Part shown: positions 51,825 through 60,599 of the stretch, piece by piece
Numbering within the stretch: position 1 is the stretch's first letter
Layout: each line of letters opens with the position of its first letter
From: Pseudonocardia sp. DSM 110487
GTDB taxonomy: Bacteria; Actinomycetota; Actinomycetes; Mycobacteriales; Pseudonocardiaceae
Direction: 5' to 3'
NCBI RefSeq assembly: GCF_019468565.1
Contig: NZ_CP080521.1
Span: 1,736,001 to 1,800,000, forward strand
DNA length: 64,000 nucleotides
Translations under genes and position numbers: made by a program
Notes under the pieces: model-generated
What the model was told of the DNA's origin: nothing
Database searches by the model: none
What the model saw: only the letters and a program-made list of their open reading frames with translations

Positions 51825-53107
51825 ACCGCCGCCTCGGTGCGCGGCTCGCTCGGCTCCTCCGGCCGCTGCGCGGCTGCGTGCTCCTGCCGCGGCGACTCCT
51901 GCTTCTCCTCCAGCTGCGTCACCGGCTGGGACGTGCGCACCACCTCGCCGTTCTCGACGGCGACCTGGCGGGTGAGCCAGCGCTGACGGCGGATCGTGAG
52001 CAGCGCCTGGATCTTGATGAGGGCCATGACCCACGAGACGAAGACGTAGCCGGGGACGAGGAAGAAGCTGGACGGCTTGCGCCGGATGTGCGGCAGCAGC
52101 TTGGCCGAGCGACTGATCTGCCACCACAGCGCGAGCACTGTCGCAAAGATCCAGTTCTGGTGGACGAGCGCGACCACCATGAAGATCGGGCCCAGCAGGA
52201 GCGTGAAACCGCTGACGGCCTTGTCGATCATTGTGTAGGCGAGGAACGGGTGCCGCCACACCCAGCGCCGCGACAGCGCCCGCAGGTCAGAGCGCCACGT
52301 GTTGCGTGCCCAGCGCAGCCGCTGGCGGAAGAAGATCCGCCACTGGTCCGGGAAGGTGGACCAGACCTCGGCCGTGCGCTGCATGTACGTGAGGTGGCCG
52401 CGTTCGAGGATGAGCGTTGTGAGGCGCTTGTCGTCGCCCGACAGGCAGGGAACGCCCCAGAACGTCTCGTCCATGAAGTCGCCCTCGATCTCCAGCAGGA
52501 GCGCGCGCCGGTAGATCGCGGTACGGCCGGAGAGGCACGAGACGGCCTTGCCCAGGTAGGTCTGGCTGGCGTTCTCGTCGAAGTAGCGGTGGTCGAGGAA
52601 CATGTCCGTGATCCGGGCCAGGAACCCGCGTCCGCCGTAGACGGACTGCCGGGTGCCGACGCCACCGATGCGGGGGTCGGCGAACGGCTTGCACACCTCG
52701 ATCGCGACGTCGGGGGCCCAGACGGTGTCCGAGTCGACGAGCGCGACGAGGTCGGTCGTCGCCCTGCGCCAGCCTCGGCGCAGCGCGTCCCGCTTGCCGG
52801 GCACTGTCGTGACCACGACCGTCACCGGATAGCGGCGGGCGATCTCCTGGCAGATCCGGTCCGAGGCGTCGATGACGAGGATGACCTCCTCGACGTCGTT
52901 GGCGAGCCACGACTCGATCGCCGCCGCGAAGACGTGCGGGTCCTCCTGGTAGACCGGCACGACCAGGCTCATCGACAGGCGGTGCTCCTCCAGGACGGGC
53001 CGGTAGAGCACCGCCGGAATGCGCCGCACGAGCCAACAGCCCCAGCGGAACAGGCCGAGCAGCCCCAGGGGGGTGCCCAGCACGTAGTAGTAGATGGGGA
53101 GGTTCAT
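51821..53107 (-). CDS. Membrane family 2 glycosyltransferase (Alg8/hyaluronan-synthase-like), copy 1
   Basis: A 428-residue processive GT2. It has an N-terminal membrane segment, then a cytoplasmic catalytic domain with LVIDASD, VALVDSDTVW (DxD), CLSGDDKRLTT (the acceptor-side DD) and QRLRWARNTWRSD (Q/RxxRW), the set found in hyaluronan, cellulose and alginate synthases. Several C-terminal membrane segments follow, then a polar tail. It should polymerise the nucleotide-uronate made by the dehydrogenase encoded just upstream, with which it overlaps (ATGA). The paralogue at 59349 shares all motifs. Confidence 0.9.
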   Translation of the reverse strand: MNLPIYYYVLGTPLGLLGLFRWGCWLVRRIPAVLYRPVLEEHRLSMSLVVPVYQEDPHVFAAAIESWLANDVEEVILVIDASDRICQEIARRYPVTVVVTTVPGKRDALRRGWRRATTDLVALVDSDTVWAPDVAIEVCKPFADPRIGGVGTRQSVYGGRGFLARITDMFLDHRYFDENASQTYLGKAVSCLSGRTAIYRRALLLEIEGDFMDETFWGVPCLSGDDKRLTTLILERGHLTYMQRTAEVWSTFPDQWRIFFRQRLRWARNTWRSDLRALSRRWVWRHPFLAYTMIDKAVSGFTLLLGPIFMVVALVHQNWIFATVLALWWQISRSAKLLPHIRRKPSSFFLVPGYVFVSWVMALIKIQALLTIRRQRWLTRQVAVENGEVVRTSQPVTQLEEKQESPRQEHAAAQRPEEPSEPRTEAAV

Positions 53108-54057
53108 GCCGGCTCGCGGTCGGAGCCCGCCATGGCGCGGGCCCGCATCTGGTCGGGAGCCGCGGCGTGGGTGGCGGTGTCGACCTCGTCCGACACGATC
53201 GCGGCGAGGCGGTCGTTGGTCTCGACCACGGCGGACAGCAGCGGCATGTCCACGCCGATGGTGTCGGCGAACCCGAGGAAGCCCTGGGTGTCCTTCGGCA
53301 GGCACACGCCGCCGTAGGGGGCGCCGCCGCGGATGCCGTACTGGGGGTTGATCGAGCCTTCCGCGGAGCGGGCCACGGTGGCGGCGATCGGGTCCAGGTC
53401 GAGCCCGAGCTTCTGGGCGACCAGCCACATCTCGTTCCAGAAGCTGATCTTGGTGGCGTTGAAGATGTTGTGCGCGCACTTGATGAACTCGGCCTCTGCC
53501 GGGTCGGCGAAGGTGCGCAGCTCGCCACCGAAGGGCGAGAGGAGGAGGCGCAGGCGGTCCACGGTCTCGGGATCGCGGCTGGCGATCACCGTCATCCACG
53601 GGTGCGCGAAGTCTTCCGCCGCGGAGACCGCGCGCAGGAACTCGGGGTTGGAGGCCAGCCCGAAGCCATCGCCGACGGCCCGGCCGGCCTGTTCCTCGAG
53701 CACCGTGCGAACCAGGCCTTCTGTGGTGCCGGGCGGCACGGTGGAGCGCACGACCACGGTGTGGTGAGCCTGCGCGGTGGCGAGGGCGCGGCCGACGGCA
53801 GCGGTACCGGCGGTGAACGCCGCCAGGTCGTAGCGGTGCCCCTCGTTGGGCGTGGGCAGGGTCAGGAAGATCAGCGAATCCGGCTCGCCGGTCAGGTCGA
53901 TCTCGGTGCGCACGTCCAGGCCACGCTCCCGCAGCTCACGCACCCGCTGCGGCGCGATGTCGATGAACGTGACGTCGTGACCGGCCGCCAGGAAGCCCTC
54001 ACCCGTCGCCGTTCCGACGACGCCTGAACCCATGATGAAGATCCTCGACGACTGCAT
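53104..54057 (-). CDS. UDP-glucose/GDP-mannose dehydrogenase family, short form, copy 1
   Basis: A 317-residue nucleotide-sugar 6-dehydrogenase homologue. The N-terminal NAD domain starts SRIFIMGSGVVGTATGEGF. Characteristic parts are STVPPGTTE, ASNPEFLRAVSAAEDF, the central-helix region EAEFIKCAHNIFNATKISFWNE and the catalytic Cys in GGAPYGGVCLPKDT. It ends about 60 residues after this Cys, so the C-terminal nucleotide-sugar-binding domain (present in AlgD and UGD, ~430 residues) is absent. AGGGGAAGG precedes the ATG. It heads the first exopolysaccharide operon. Confidence 0.87.
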   Translation of the reverse strand: MQSSRIFIMGSGVVGTATGEGFLAAGHDVTFIDIAPQRVRELRERGLDVRTEIDLTGEPDSLIFLTLPTPNEGHRYDLAAFTAGTAAVGRALATAQAHHTVVVRSTVPPGTTEGLVRTVLEEQAGRAVGDGFGLASNPEFLRAVSAAEDFAHPWMTVIASRDPETVDRLRLLLSPFGGELRTFADPAEAEFIKCAHNIFNATKISFWNEMWLVAQKLGLDLDPIAATVARSAEGSINPQYGIRGGAPYGGVCLPKDTQGFLGFADTIGVDMPLLSAVVETNDRLAAIVSDEVDTATHAAAPDQMRARAMAGSDREPA

Positions 54058-54512
54058 GGAATTGCACCTTCCCCTATTTCTGAGCGGTCGAACCTCTCGC
54101 GTCAGGGGAGATGGTTCCGCAATCCGGCGGCGCCACGATCGTGTAACCGCTGATTACGGGCAGTATCCGGGCACTGTGGGCTATTGGTGGCTCGGCAGCC
54201 TGTCTCGGCAGCTCAGCGGGGAGATGCGGCTCTCCCTGGCCCTCCTCGGCCGATCCGCTCGACCGGTGTCGTTCAACCTTGCGTAACCAGCTTTGTGACG
54301 TGGATCACTGACAAATGCACCTGGTCCGGTGAATCCGGGGCAATTATTGGACCACCCGTATCCATCCCGGAAACAGCCGTTCGGGTGGCGCCCGGGCTCC
54401 ACCCGCCGCAAAAATGACCCCGCGTGCGACCGTTCGGCGACCTGTAGCCCGGTCGAGCGCACCCCCGGAGAGGCGGCGGCGTTTGCCGGGCGCTCCCGCG
54501 GGGCGCCCGCGT
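54058..54512. other. Promoter region between the PL7 gene and the first exopolysaccharide operon
   Basis: 455 bp with no gene seen. It must contain the promoter of the operon that starts at 54057. The recognisable element is the CRP-like site at 54294-54309; GTAACCA just before it recurs in the other operon promoter. An AT-richer stretch (GGGGCAATTATTGG, near 54340) is unusual for this genome and may belong to the promoter. Confidence 0.5.
54294..54309. promoter_or_regulatory. CRP/GlxR-like site upstream of exopolysaccharide operon 1
   Basis: TGTGA-CGTGGA-TCACT fits the TGTGA-N6-TCACA consensus of cAMP-receptor-type regulators with one mismatch. It is about 240 bp upstream of the first gene. 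A matching site occurs at a similar distance in the second operon. Confidence 0.5.
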
Positions 54513-55298
54513 TCACGGTGAGTGCTCGACCTCGAGCGAGTAGAGGACAACCTCGGCCACCGCGTCCGGAGCGTCGCCGCGCTCCGGGTTGGACTGGACG
54601 TAGCTGCCGGTCTTGAAGTACCAGCCGTCGCCGCTGAGCGGGAGGTCGGCGGCCAGCTTGTCGTCGTAGAAGACCTGGACCTTGCGGTCGGCGGCGACGA
54701 TGCGCAGGTCGTACGGGGTACCGAGCTCGTAGGCCTGGTCGATGATGATGTCGTCGCGGCCGTCGTCGTACTCGACCTTGAGCTGAGTGCCCTCGAGCCG
54801 CACCATCACGACGTCGCTGTCCACGTCGTGGATCTGCGCCGTCACGACGTGCGGCTTCGCTTCGGGCAGCCGCGTCACGGCCTGCCGGAGGCTCATGGTG
54901 TGGGTGCAGGACTCGTTCGACCAGCTCGCCAGTTCACCGCCGTGCATCTCGCGCAGCTCGGAACGCGGGTACTTGCTGTTCTTGGTGGTGGCGCCGCCCG
55001 CGTTGGCCCGGAACACGATGCCGTCGCGCGTGTCGTTCAGCCGGAACCAGTCGTCGACGAAGGACTCGAGTGCGGGCGGGTAGACGTCGTCGGGGTCGCC
55101 CTTCTCGCCGGTCGGCAGTGTGAGGTACCAGTTGCCGAGGTCGACCAGGTCGGCGGGAACCTTCACGTCGCGGATCGGGCTGAGCACGCGTTCCCACAGC
55201 TGCTCCAGCATCGGACCGATGCCGGGACCGGGGTCGGGGATCGGGACCGGTGGGAGCGCGACGAGCAGCGCGGCGAGGAACGGGGAAATGCGCGGCAC
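54513..55298 (-). CDS. Polysaccharide lyase family 7 (alginate lyase-like)
   Basis: A protein of about 261 residues with an N-terminal signal-like segment (SPFLAALLVALPPVPIP), so it is exported. The PL7 core motifs are all present: YPRSELREM (R-S-E-L-R-E), QIHDVDSD (Q-I-H) and YFKTGSYVQS (the YFKxGxYxQ strand). These hold the substrate-binding Arg, Gln, His and Tyr of alginate lyases. The start is a GTG at 55298 with GGGAGG five bases upstream. Lying between two AlgG-like operons, it most likely trims or degrades the polymer they make. A strong hairpin separates it from the upstream epimerase gene. Confidence 0.9.
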   Translation of the reverse strand: MPRISPFLAALLVALPPVPIPDPGPGIGPMLEQLWERVLSPIRDVKVPADLVDLGNWYLTLPTGEKGDPDDVYPPALESFVDDWFRLNDTRDGIVFRANAGGATTKNSKYPRSELREMHGGELASWSNESCTHTMSLRQAVTRLPEAKPHVVTAQIHDVDSDVVMVRLEGTQLKVEYDDGRDDIIIDQAYELGTPYDLRIVAADRKVQVFYDDKLAADLPLSGDGWYFKTGSYVQSNPERGDAPDAVAEVVLYSLEVEHSP

Positions 55299-55336
55299 GA
55301 GACCCTCCCGGTCGGAGTCGATCGGGCGCACATGAT

Positions 55337-55372
55337 CGGCCCGGGCGCATCAGGCTAGATGCGCCCGGGCCG
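55337..55372 (-). terminator. Strong hairpin between algG-like copy 2 and the PL7 lyase gene
   Basis: A perfect 14-bp stem (CGGCCCGGGCGCAT with ATGCGCCCGGGCCG) around an 8-base loop, 78 bp past the epimerase stop and 39 bp before the lyase start. Confidence 0.75.
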
Positions 55373-55449
55373 CCGGAACTCGCGATCGGACGTCTCGTCC
55401 GGGTGGGAAGCAGTCCCCATCAGGTGACGTTGCGGAAACCTCGGCCCGC

Positions 55450-56820
55450 TCAGTCGTTGAGGATCGCGGCCTGCTGGTTGTCGAAGATCGAGTTGGTGCC
55501 GTCGGGTACGACGGCGGAGCCCTTCAGCATGATCCCGGACCGGTTGGCGAAGATGGTGTTGTCCGCGATGTCCACGTCGCCGTCGATGTCTACGTACACG
55601 CCGTAGCGGCCGTTCTCACCCACGGTGTTGGCGCGCACCGTGCTCCGGGCCGACTCGCTCACCACGCGCACACCGTCCTGCTTGTTCCCGCGGACCTGGT
55701 TGTTCTCGACGAGGTTGTTCTCGGCGGTCTGCGTGACACCGATGCCGGACTCGTTGTTGTCGTAGATTCGATTGTCGCGGATGACGCTGTCGTGCGACTC
55801 GTTGATGTTGATGCCCTGTGCCGCGTTGGCGAAGGTGTCGTTGCCTTCGATCGTGTTCCGGTCGGACCGCAGGTAGAGCACGATGCCGTGGTGGGCGTTG
55901 CGGTAGACGGTGTTGTTGCGGATCACGCTGTCGGTGCAGTCCTCGGCGAGGATGATGCCGTGCTTGCCGTTGTCGTGGACGACGTTGCCCTCGATGGTCA
56001 TGTTCTTCGACCCGGTGTGGGGGTCGATGCCGTACAGCCGGTTGTCGTGGAACTCGTTGTTCGTGACGACGAGCCCGTCCACCTCGTAGCTGTAGAGGCC
56101 GAAGTAGTTGTGGGACACGAGGCTGTTGGTGATCTTCCCAGTCGTGCCGTGGGTGCGCCACGACAGCCCGTAGGACTCGACGGTGCTGTTGCCGAGGAAC
56201 CTGAGCTCGGCGTTGTCGATGTCCATCCGCGCGCCGTCGCGGGCGAGCAGGTAGCCGCGGCCGTCGTCGAGGTTGGTGTCGGCGGCGTTCGACCCGGGGT
56301 CCCACGTGGTGATGCAGCTGCCGACGACGTCGAGGCCGCCGCCGGACGCCTTCAACGACGCGAACTTGCCGTTCTCGCTGACCAGCTTGAGCCACTTCAC
56401 CTCGGGCGCCGCGATCCGCAGTGACGCACCGGCGAGGATGGAGATGTCGGCGCGCAGCTCCCACACGCCGTCGCCCGTGTTGCGCAGCGCGTTTCCGCTC
56501 ACCCGCTGGGCCAGCGCCGGCAGGGTCACACCCTCGCCACCCTGGAGGTTGATCGTGTTCCCCGCGGCGTCGAACCGTGCGTTGGGGGCGCCGCCGGACT
56601 CCCCGCCGCCTCCACCCGAGGCCTCTCGCGTGCACGGCTTGGCTGGGTCGATCTTCTCGTTGGGCGTGGCCTCTTTCCGCGTGAGCGGATCCGGCGTCGG
56701 GCTCGCGCAGGCGCTCGCCAGCAGCGCGGCGACGGCCAGGAGCACCCCGAGCGCCGCTGTCCGACCACGTGGGGTCCGGCCACGGGGGCGGTCGGCGGGG
56801 GAGGCGATCTGTCGAGACAT
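55450..56820 (-). CDS. AlgG-like right-handed beta-helix lipoprotein with DPH motif, copy 2 (candidate C5-epimerase)
   Basis: A protein of about 456 residues, paralogous to the one at 48417. Here the N-terminus is a lipoprotein signal (LGVLLAVAALLASACASP, lipobox ASAC) in place of a membrane anchor. The body is the same: CTREA, then WELRADISILAGASLRI, YGIDPHTGS (catalytic DPH), GKHGIILAEDCTDSVI and ENGRYGVYVDIDGDVDIADN. It should epimerise mannuronate residues in the extracytoplasmic polymer. The start is uncertain. MSRQIASP at 56820 has GAGGA upstream. ATGs at 56832 and 56868 are alternatives, the last overlapping the stop of the small upstream frame. Confidence 0.82.
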   Translation of the reverse strand: MSRQIASPADRPRGRTPRGRTAALGVLLAVAALLASACASPTPDPLTRKEATPNEKIDPAKPCTREASGGGGGESGGAPNARFDAAGNTINLQGGEGVTLPALAQRVSGNALRNTGDGVWELRADISILAGASLRIAAPEVKWLKLVSENGKFASLKASGGGLDVVGSCITTWDPGSNAADTNLDDGRGYLLARDGARMDIDNAELRFLGNSTVESYGLSWRTHGTTGKITNSLVSHNYFGLYSYEVDGLVVTNNEFHDNRLYGIDPHTGSKNMTIEGNVVHDNGKHGIILAEDCTDSVIRNNTVYRNAHHGIVLYLRSDRNTIEGNDTFANAAQGININESHDSVIRDNRIYDNNESGIGVTQTAENNLVENNQVRGNKQDGVRVVSESARSTVRANTVGENGRYGVYVDIDGDVDIADNTIFANRSGIMLKGSAVVPDGTNSIFDNQQAAILND

Positions 56821-56864
56821 CGTCTGGGTCATCCTCGGGTCCGCACCGGCGCTGCCGCCGGTGA

Positions 56865-57104
56865 TCATGGTGCGCCCGGGGTGCCGCGGTCGCTGTCGTC
56901 GTCGGACGCAGGCGGCTGCCCCGGTGGGGGTTCCGAGCCCGCCGTGAGGGCGAGCTCGGCGAAGTCGGCGTGCTGGTGCACGGGGCGCGGTCCGTTGCCC
57001 GGGAACTCGTCCGGCGCCGGCGGCCGACCGCCGCGGCCCCCGACGCCCACGAGTGGGGTGTCGAGGACCGCGGCGGCGGATCGGGACGGGGATCGGGACA
57101 ACAT
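56865..57104 (-). CDS. Possible 79-residue protein between beta-helix and AlgG-like genes, copy 2 only
   Basis: A Pro/Gly-rich frame starting 10 bp after the beta-helix gene, with AGGAA upstream. It ends at TGA overlapping a possible ATG of the next gene. No membrane segment, motif or family is seen. The matching space in the first operon is only 75 bp, so it has no counterpart there. It may be a genuine small protein or a chance frame in GC-rich DNA. Confidence 0.35.
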   Translation of the reverse strand: MLSRSPSRSAAAVLDTPLVGVGGRGGRPPAPDEFPGNGPRPVHQHADFAELALTAGSEPPPGQPPASDDDSDRGTPGAP

Positions 57105-57114
57105 GGACGCGTTC

Positions 57115-59352
57115 CTAGCCGGCTCCCACCGGGACCGCCGGCGGCAGGCGCTTCCGGTTGCCGCCCACCTTGCGCTGCCGGAAGGAGTGCACCTGCTCGA
57201 GCACGATGGCCAGCACGATCAGCGGCACGCCCATGGCGGCCAGCAGGTTGAGTGGCGGAAGGCTGATGTTGTTCGTGCCCTCGGGGACGAACACCCCACG
57301 GACCGCCTCCAGCGCGTGCACGCTCGAGTTCGCGAGCACGACCTGGCTGCCGGGCGACACGTCGAGCCCCAGGTCGGTGGCCTCGATCGCGACGTTCTCG
57401 GCGCGCACCATCTCGGGCGAGCGGATCCGCATGCCCGCGCTCGGGCCGTTGATCGCGACCGAGGTGATCGTCGCAGCCCCGGTGACCTGGATACCCGTGG
57501 CGCCACCGTTGATCGAGCCGCCGCTGACCACGGCGTTCGGGGTCCCGAGACGGACCGCGCCGTCCGAGACGTTGTTGGCCGTGAGGTCGGTGATGGTGAC
57601 GTCCTGCGCACCCGGCGACGAGACGACGCCGTCGCGGCCCCCCTCGATCGTCGAGCCTGCGAGCTTGATGTGCGCGGCACCGCGCTCGATGCGCACGCCG
57701 GCCTTGGCGTCGCTGACCTGCACCGCGTTGACCTGGATCTCCTTGCCGCCGATGTTCACACCGGCGACCCGGGAGCCCTCGATCGTCGAGTTCTTCAGCT
57801 CCAGGTTGGTGGTGCTCTTCTCGATCACGACGCCGCGGCGCCCGCCGCTCGTGCGGATGTTGTCGAGCACGACGCCGGTGCTGCCGACGTGGGTGAAGAT
57901 GCCGATCGGCTGGTCGGTGGCGGTGAAGTCGGTGACGTTGACGTTCTCCACCTGGTTCAGCCGCAGGCCGCCCGCCTCGTCGGCCTCGGTGTTGATGGCA
58001 CTGATCTTCGTGCCCTTCTGCACCGTCACGACGAGGCCGTAGAGCTTGTTGTTGAGCGTGGTCAAACCGCTGACCGGCCGGTCGGAGTTGTCTCCGCCGA
58101 CGAACATCCCGTTGCCGCCGTTCCGCTCGGCGCGGAGGTTGGCCATGCGGGTGCCCTGGTCACCGTTGAGGATGATGCCGTCGCTCTCCGACTCGGTGAC
58201 CGTGACCCCGTCCAGGTTCACGCCCTGCGCCTTCGAGACCTCGACACCGATGTTGTTGCGCTGCAGCGTGGTGCGCACGAGCGACCCGCTGCTGCCCGGG
58301 TTGAAGCCAATGGCGGGCTCGGCGGTCACCTGACCGTTCTCGGGCACACCCATGTCGGTGATGGTGACGTCGGTGGCGTTGACCTCACCCCCGCCGGCTG
58401 CCTCGATGAAGGGCTTGCCGGCAGCGTCCATCGGCAGCTGCTGCCCGTTGCGGTCGACACCGGACAGGGTGGTGTTCTTCAGCGTCAACCGGCCGCTGCC
58501 GGTGAAGATCGCGCAGGCGTCCGGCACCTCGGGCCCGCCGAGCACCTTGACGGTGGGAATGTCGGCGATCTCGAAGTTGACGCCCGGCGTCAGGACGATG
58601 GCCGCGTTCAGGTTGGCGGTGTCGCCGTCGATGGTGATCCAGTCGGCCGGCAGCATCCTGTCGAGCTCTTTGAGGTCCAGCGTGCCGGGGCGCCGCGGCG
58701 GGAGGTTGGTGAGCCGTCCGTTGTCGACGACCTCGACGCGGTCGGTACGGATGGTGACCATCTGGCGGGGGCGACCGCGCTCGTCCCACGACGCGCGTGC
58801 CTTCGCCGCCTGCTCGGCGCGCTCCTGGGCGTCACGAATCGCGCGCAGCCTCTCCTTCTCGGCCTTCTCCGCGGCCTTGCGGGCCGCTTCGGCAGCATCC
58901 TTCGCCGCCTCCTGCTCCGCCTTGCGCTGGGCCTCTGCCTCGCGCTGCGCCTCGCGCTCCGCCTGGGACGGGCCGGTGGGCCGCGGGGTGACTACGCCGC
59001 CGTTGTTCCCGCCGTTGTTCCCGCCGGTGTTGCCACCGGGGTTACCGCCGTTGTTACCGCCGTTGTTACCGCCGTTGTTGCCACCGGGGTTATCGCCGGG
59101 GTTATCGCCACCGTCGCCGTCCCCGCCGCCCGGATCGCTGGCGGACCCGCCCGGGTCGCTTCCGGACCCGCCCGGTTCAGTGCCGCTGCCGCTGGTGCCG
59201 TCGCCGGCCGGTGGCGTGGACTGGATCACCGCCGCACCGGCGGTTGCCGCGGCGGCTGAGCCTGCCGTGACAGGAAGAGTGAGCGCGCCGAGGGCGAGGC
59301 TCGCCATGATGATCCTGGCGAAGCCCCGCCTGCGCGTCCGGGAGCTGGTCAT
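57115..59352 (-). CDS. Membrane-anchored right-handed beta-helix protein of the exopolysaccharide operon, copy 2
   Basis: A 745-residue paralogue of the protein at 49845. It has a signal segment (FARIIMASLALGALTLPVTAG), a Gly/Asn/Asp-rich linker with GGNNGG repeats (about residues 45-105), and a Glu/Ala/Lys coiled coil (about 115-180). The conserved RTDRVEVVDNGRLTNL domain follows, then a long beta-helix, a single membrane helix (LLAAMGVPLIVLAIVLEQV) and a basic tail. It differs from copy 1 mainly by the longer flexible linker. The start overlaps the glycosyltransferase stop (ATGA). Its role is probably structural or catalytic on the polymer at the cell surface. Confidence 0.75.
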   Translation of the reverse strand: MTSSRTRRRGFARIIMASLALGALTLPVTAGSAAAATAGAAVIQSTPPAGDGTSGSGTEPGGSGSDPGGSASDPGGGDGDGGDNPGDNPGGNNGGNNGGNNGGNPGGNTGGNNGGNNGGVVTPRPTGPSQAEREAQREAEAQRKAEQEAAKDAAEAARKAAEKAEKERLRAIRDAQERAEQAAKARASWDERGRPRQMVTIRTDRVEVVDNGRLTNLPPRRPGTLDLKELDRMLPADWITIDGDTANLNAAIVLTPGVNFEIADIPTVKVLGGPEVPDACAIFTGSGRLTLKNTTLSGVDRNGQQLPMDAAGKPFIEAAGGGEVNATDVTITDMGVPENGQVTAEPAIGFNPGSSGSLVRTTLQRNNIGVEVSKAQGVNLDGVTVTESESDGIILNGDQGTRMANLRAERNGGNGMFVGGDNSDRPVSGLTTLNNKLYGLVVTVQKGTKISAINTEADEAGGLRLNQVENVNVTDFTATDQPIGIFTHVGSTGVVLDNIRTSGGRRGVVIEKSTTNLELKNSTIEGSRVAGVNIGGKEIQVNAVQVSDAKAGVRIERGAAHIKLAGSTIEGGRDGVVSSPGAQDVTITDLTANNVSDGAVRLGTPNAVVSGGSINGGATGIQVTGAATITSVAINGPSAGMRIRSPEMVRAENVAIEATDLGLDVSPGSQVVLANSSVHALEAVRGVFVPEGTNNISLPPLNLLAAMGVPLIVLAIVLEQVHSFRQRKVGGNRKRLPPAVPVGAG

Positions 59353-60599
59353 GCGGCCCTCCCAACACCGACCGCCCGCATGGGGATCGTTGCGTCGTCT
59401 TCGATGCCGCCGCCTGCGCCCGCGGTGCGGACGACCTGACCGTTCTCGACGGCGACCTGGCGGGTGCCCCACTTCTGGTAGCGGATCGTCATCAGGGCAC
59501 GGATCTTGATGAGCGCCATGAGCCACGAGACGACCACGTAACCCAGGACGAAGAAGAAGCTCGATGGCCGCCGCACGATGTGGGGCAGGAACTTGGCCGC
59601 GCGGCTGATCTGCCACCAGGCGATGAGGATGCCGGCCACGACCCACTGCTGCGCGACGAGCGCCGCGGTGAGGAAGACCGGGCCGAGCAACACCGTGAAG
59701 CCCGACAAGGCCTTGTCGATCATGGTGTAGGCGAGGAACGGGTGCTTCCAGATCCACGGCTTCGACAGCGCCCGGATGTCCGAGCGCCACGTGTTGCGCG
59801 CCCACCGCACCCGCTGCTTGAAGAAGATGCTCCACTTGTCGGGGAACGTGGACCACACGACGGCGGTTCGCTGCATGTAGGTGAGGTAGCCGTGCTCGAG
59901 GACGAGCGTGGTGAGGCGCTTGTCGTCGCCGGACAGGCACGGCACGCCCCAGAACGACTCCTCCATGAACTCGGGCTCGATCTCCAGCAACAGGCTGCGC
60001 CGGTAGATCGCGGTGCGTCCCGACAGGCACGCCACGGCCTGGCCCAGCAGGGTCTGGCTGGCGTTCTCGTCGAAGTACCTGTTGTCGAGGAACATGTCGG
60101 TGATCCGCGCCAGGAACCCCTTGGTCCCGTAGACGCTCTGCCGGGTGCCGACCCCACCGATGCGGGGGTCGGCGAACGGCTTGCAGACCTCGGCGGCCAC
60201 GTCGGGGGCCCAGATCGTGTCGGAGTCGACGAGAGCGACGAGCTCGGTGCGGGCGGCGCGCCAGCCACGGCGCAGCGCATCGCGCTTGCCCGGGACGTCG
60301 GTGATCAGAATCCGGACCGGATACCTGCGGGCGATCTCCTGGCAGGTCGTGTCCGAGGAGTCGATGACGAGGATGACTTCCTCGACACGGTTGGCCAGCC
60401 AGGACTCGATCGCCATCGCGAAGATCTCCGGGTCCTCCTGGTAGGTGGGGACCACGATGCTCATCGGGAGCCGGTAGTTGTTGACCACCGGTTTGTAGAG
60501 CACTGCCGGGATCCGGCGGACCAACCATGTGGCCCACCGGATCAGGCCGAGCACCCCGAGCGGGGTGCCCAGCACGTAGTAGTACGCAGGTAGGTTCAT
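59349..60599 (-). CDS. Membrane family 2 glycosyltransferase (Alg8/hyaluronan-synthase-like), copy 2
   Basis: A 416-residue paralogue of the enzyme at 51821. It carries LVIDSSD, VALVDSDTIW, CLSGDDKRLTT and QRVRWARNTWRSD, with matching membrane segments at both ends. The N-terminus MNLPAYYYVLGTPLG nearly repeats that of copy 1. The C-terminal polar tail is shorter. It overlaps the dehydrogenase upstream and the beta-helix gene downstream by ATGA, so dehydrogenase, synthase and anchor should be made in fixed ratio. Confidence 0.9.
   Translation of the reverse strand: MNLPAYYYVLGTPLGVLGLIRWATWLVRRIPAVLYKPVVNNYRLPMSIVVPTYQEDPEIFAMAIESWLANRVEEVILVIDSSDTTCQEIARRYPVRILITDVPGKRDALRRGWRAARTELVALVDSDTIWAPDVAAEVCKPFADPRIGGVGTRQSVYGTKGFLARITDMFLDNRYFDENASQTLLGQAVACLSGRTAIYRRSLLLEIEPEFMEESFWGVPCLSGDDKRLTTLVLEHGYLTYMQRTAVVWSTFPDKWSIFFKQRVRWARNTWRSDIRALSKPWIWKHPFLAYTMIDKALSGFTVLLGPVFLTAALVAQQWVVAGILIAWWQISRAAKFLPHIVRRPSSFFFVLGYVVVSWLMALIKIRALMTIRYQKWGTRQVAVENGQVVRTAGAGGGIEDDATIPMRAVGVGRAA

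Noticed and set aside
58990..59115. Non-coding minisatellite of GGTTACCGCCGTTG-like units
   Set aside because: It is in frame with the beta-helix protein and encodes its Gly/Asn linker, so it is a coding low-complexity region.
57115..60537. A single 1140-codon frame through the beta-helix and glycosyltransferase region
   Set aside because: The upstream part is a wrong-frame reading of the glycosyltransferase gene; the real beta-helix protein starts at 59352 with a signal segment and an ATGA overlap.
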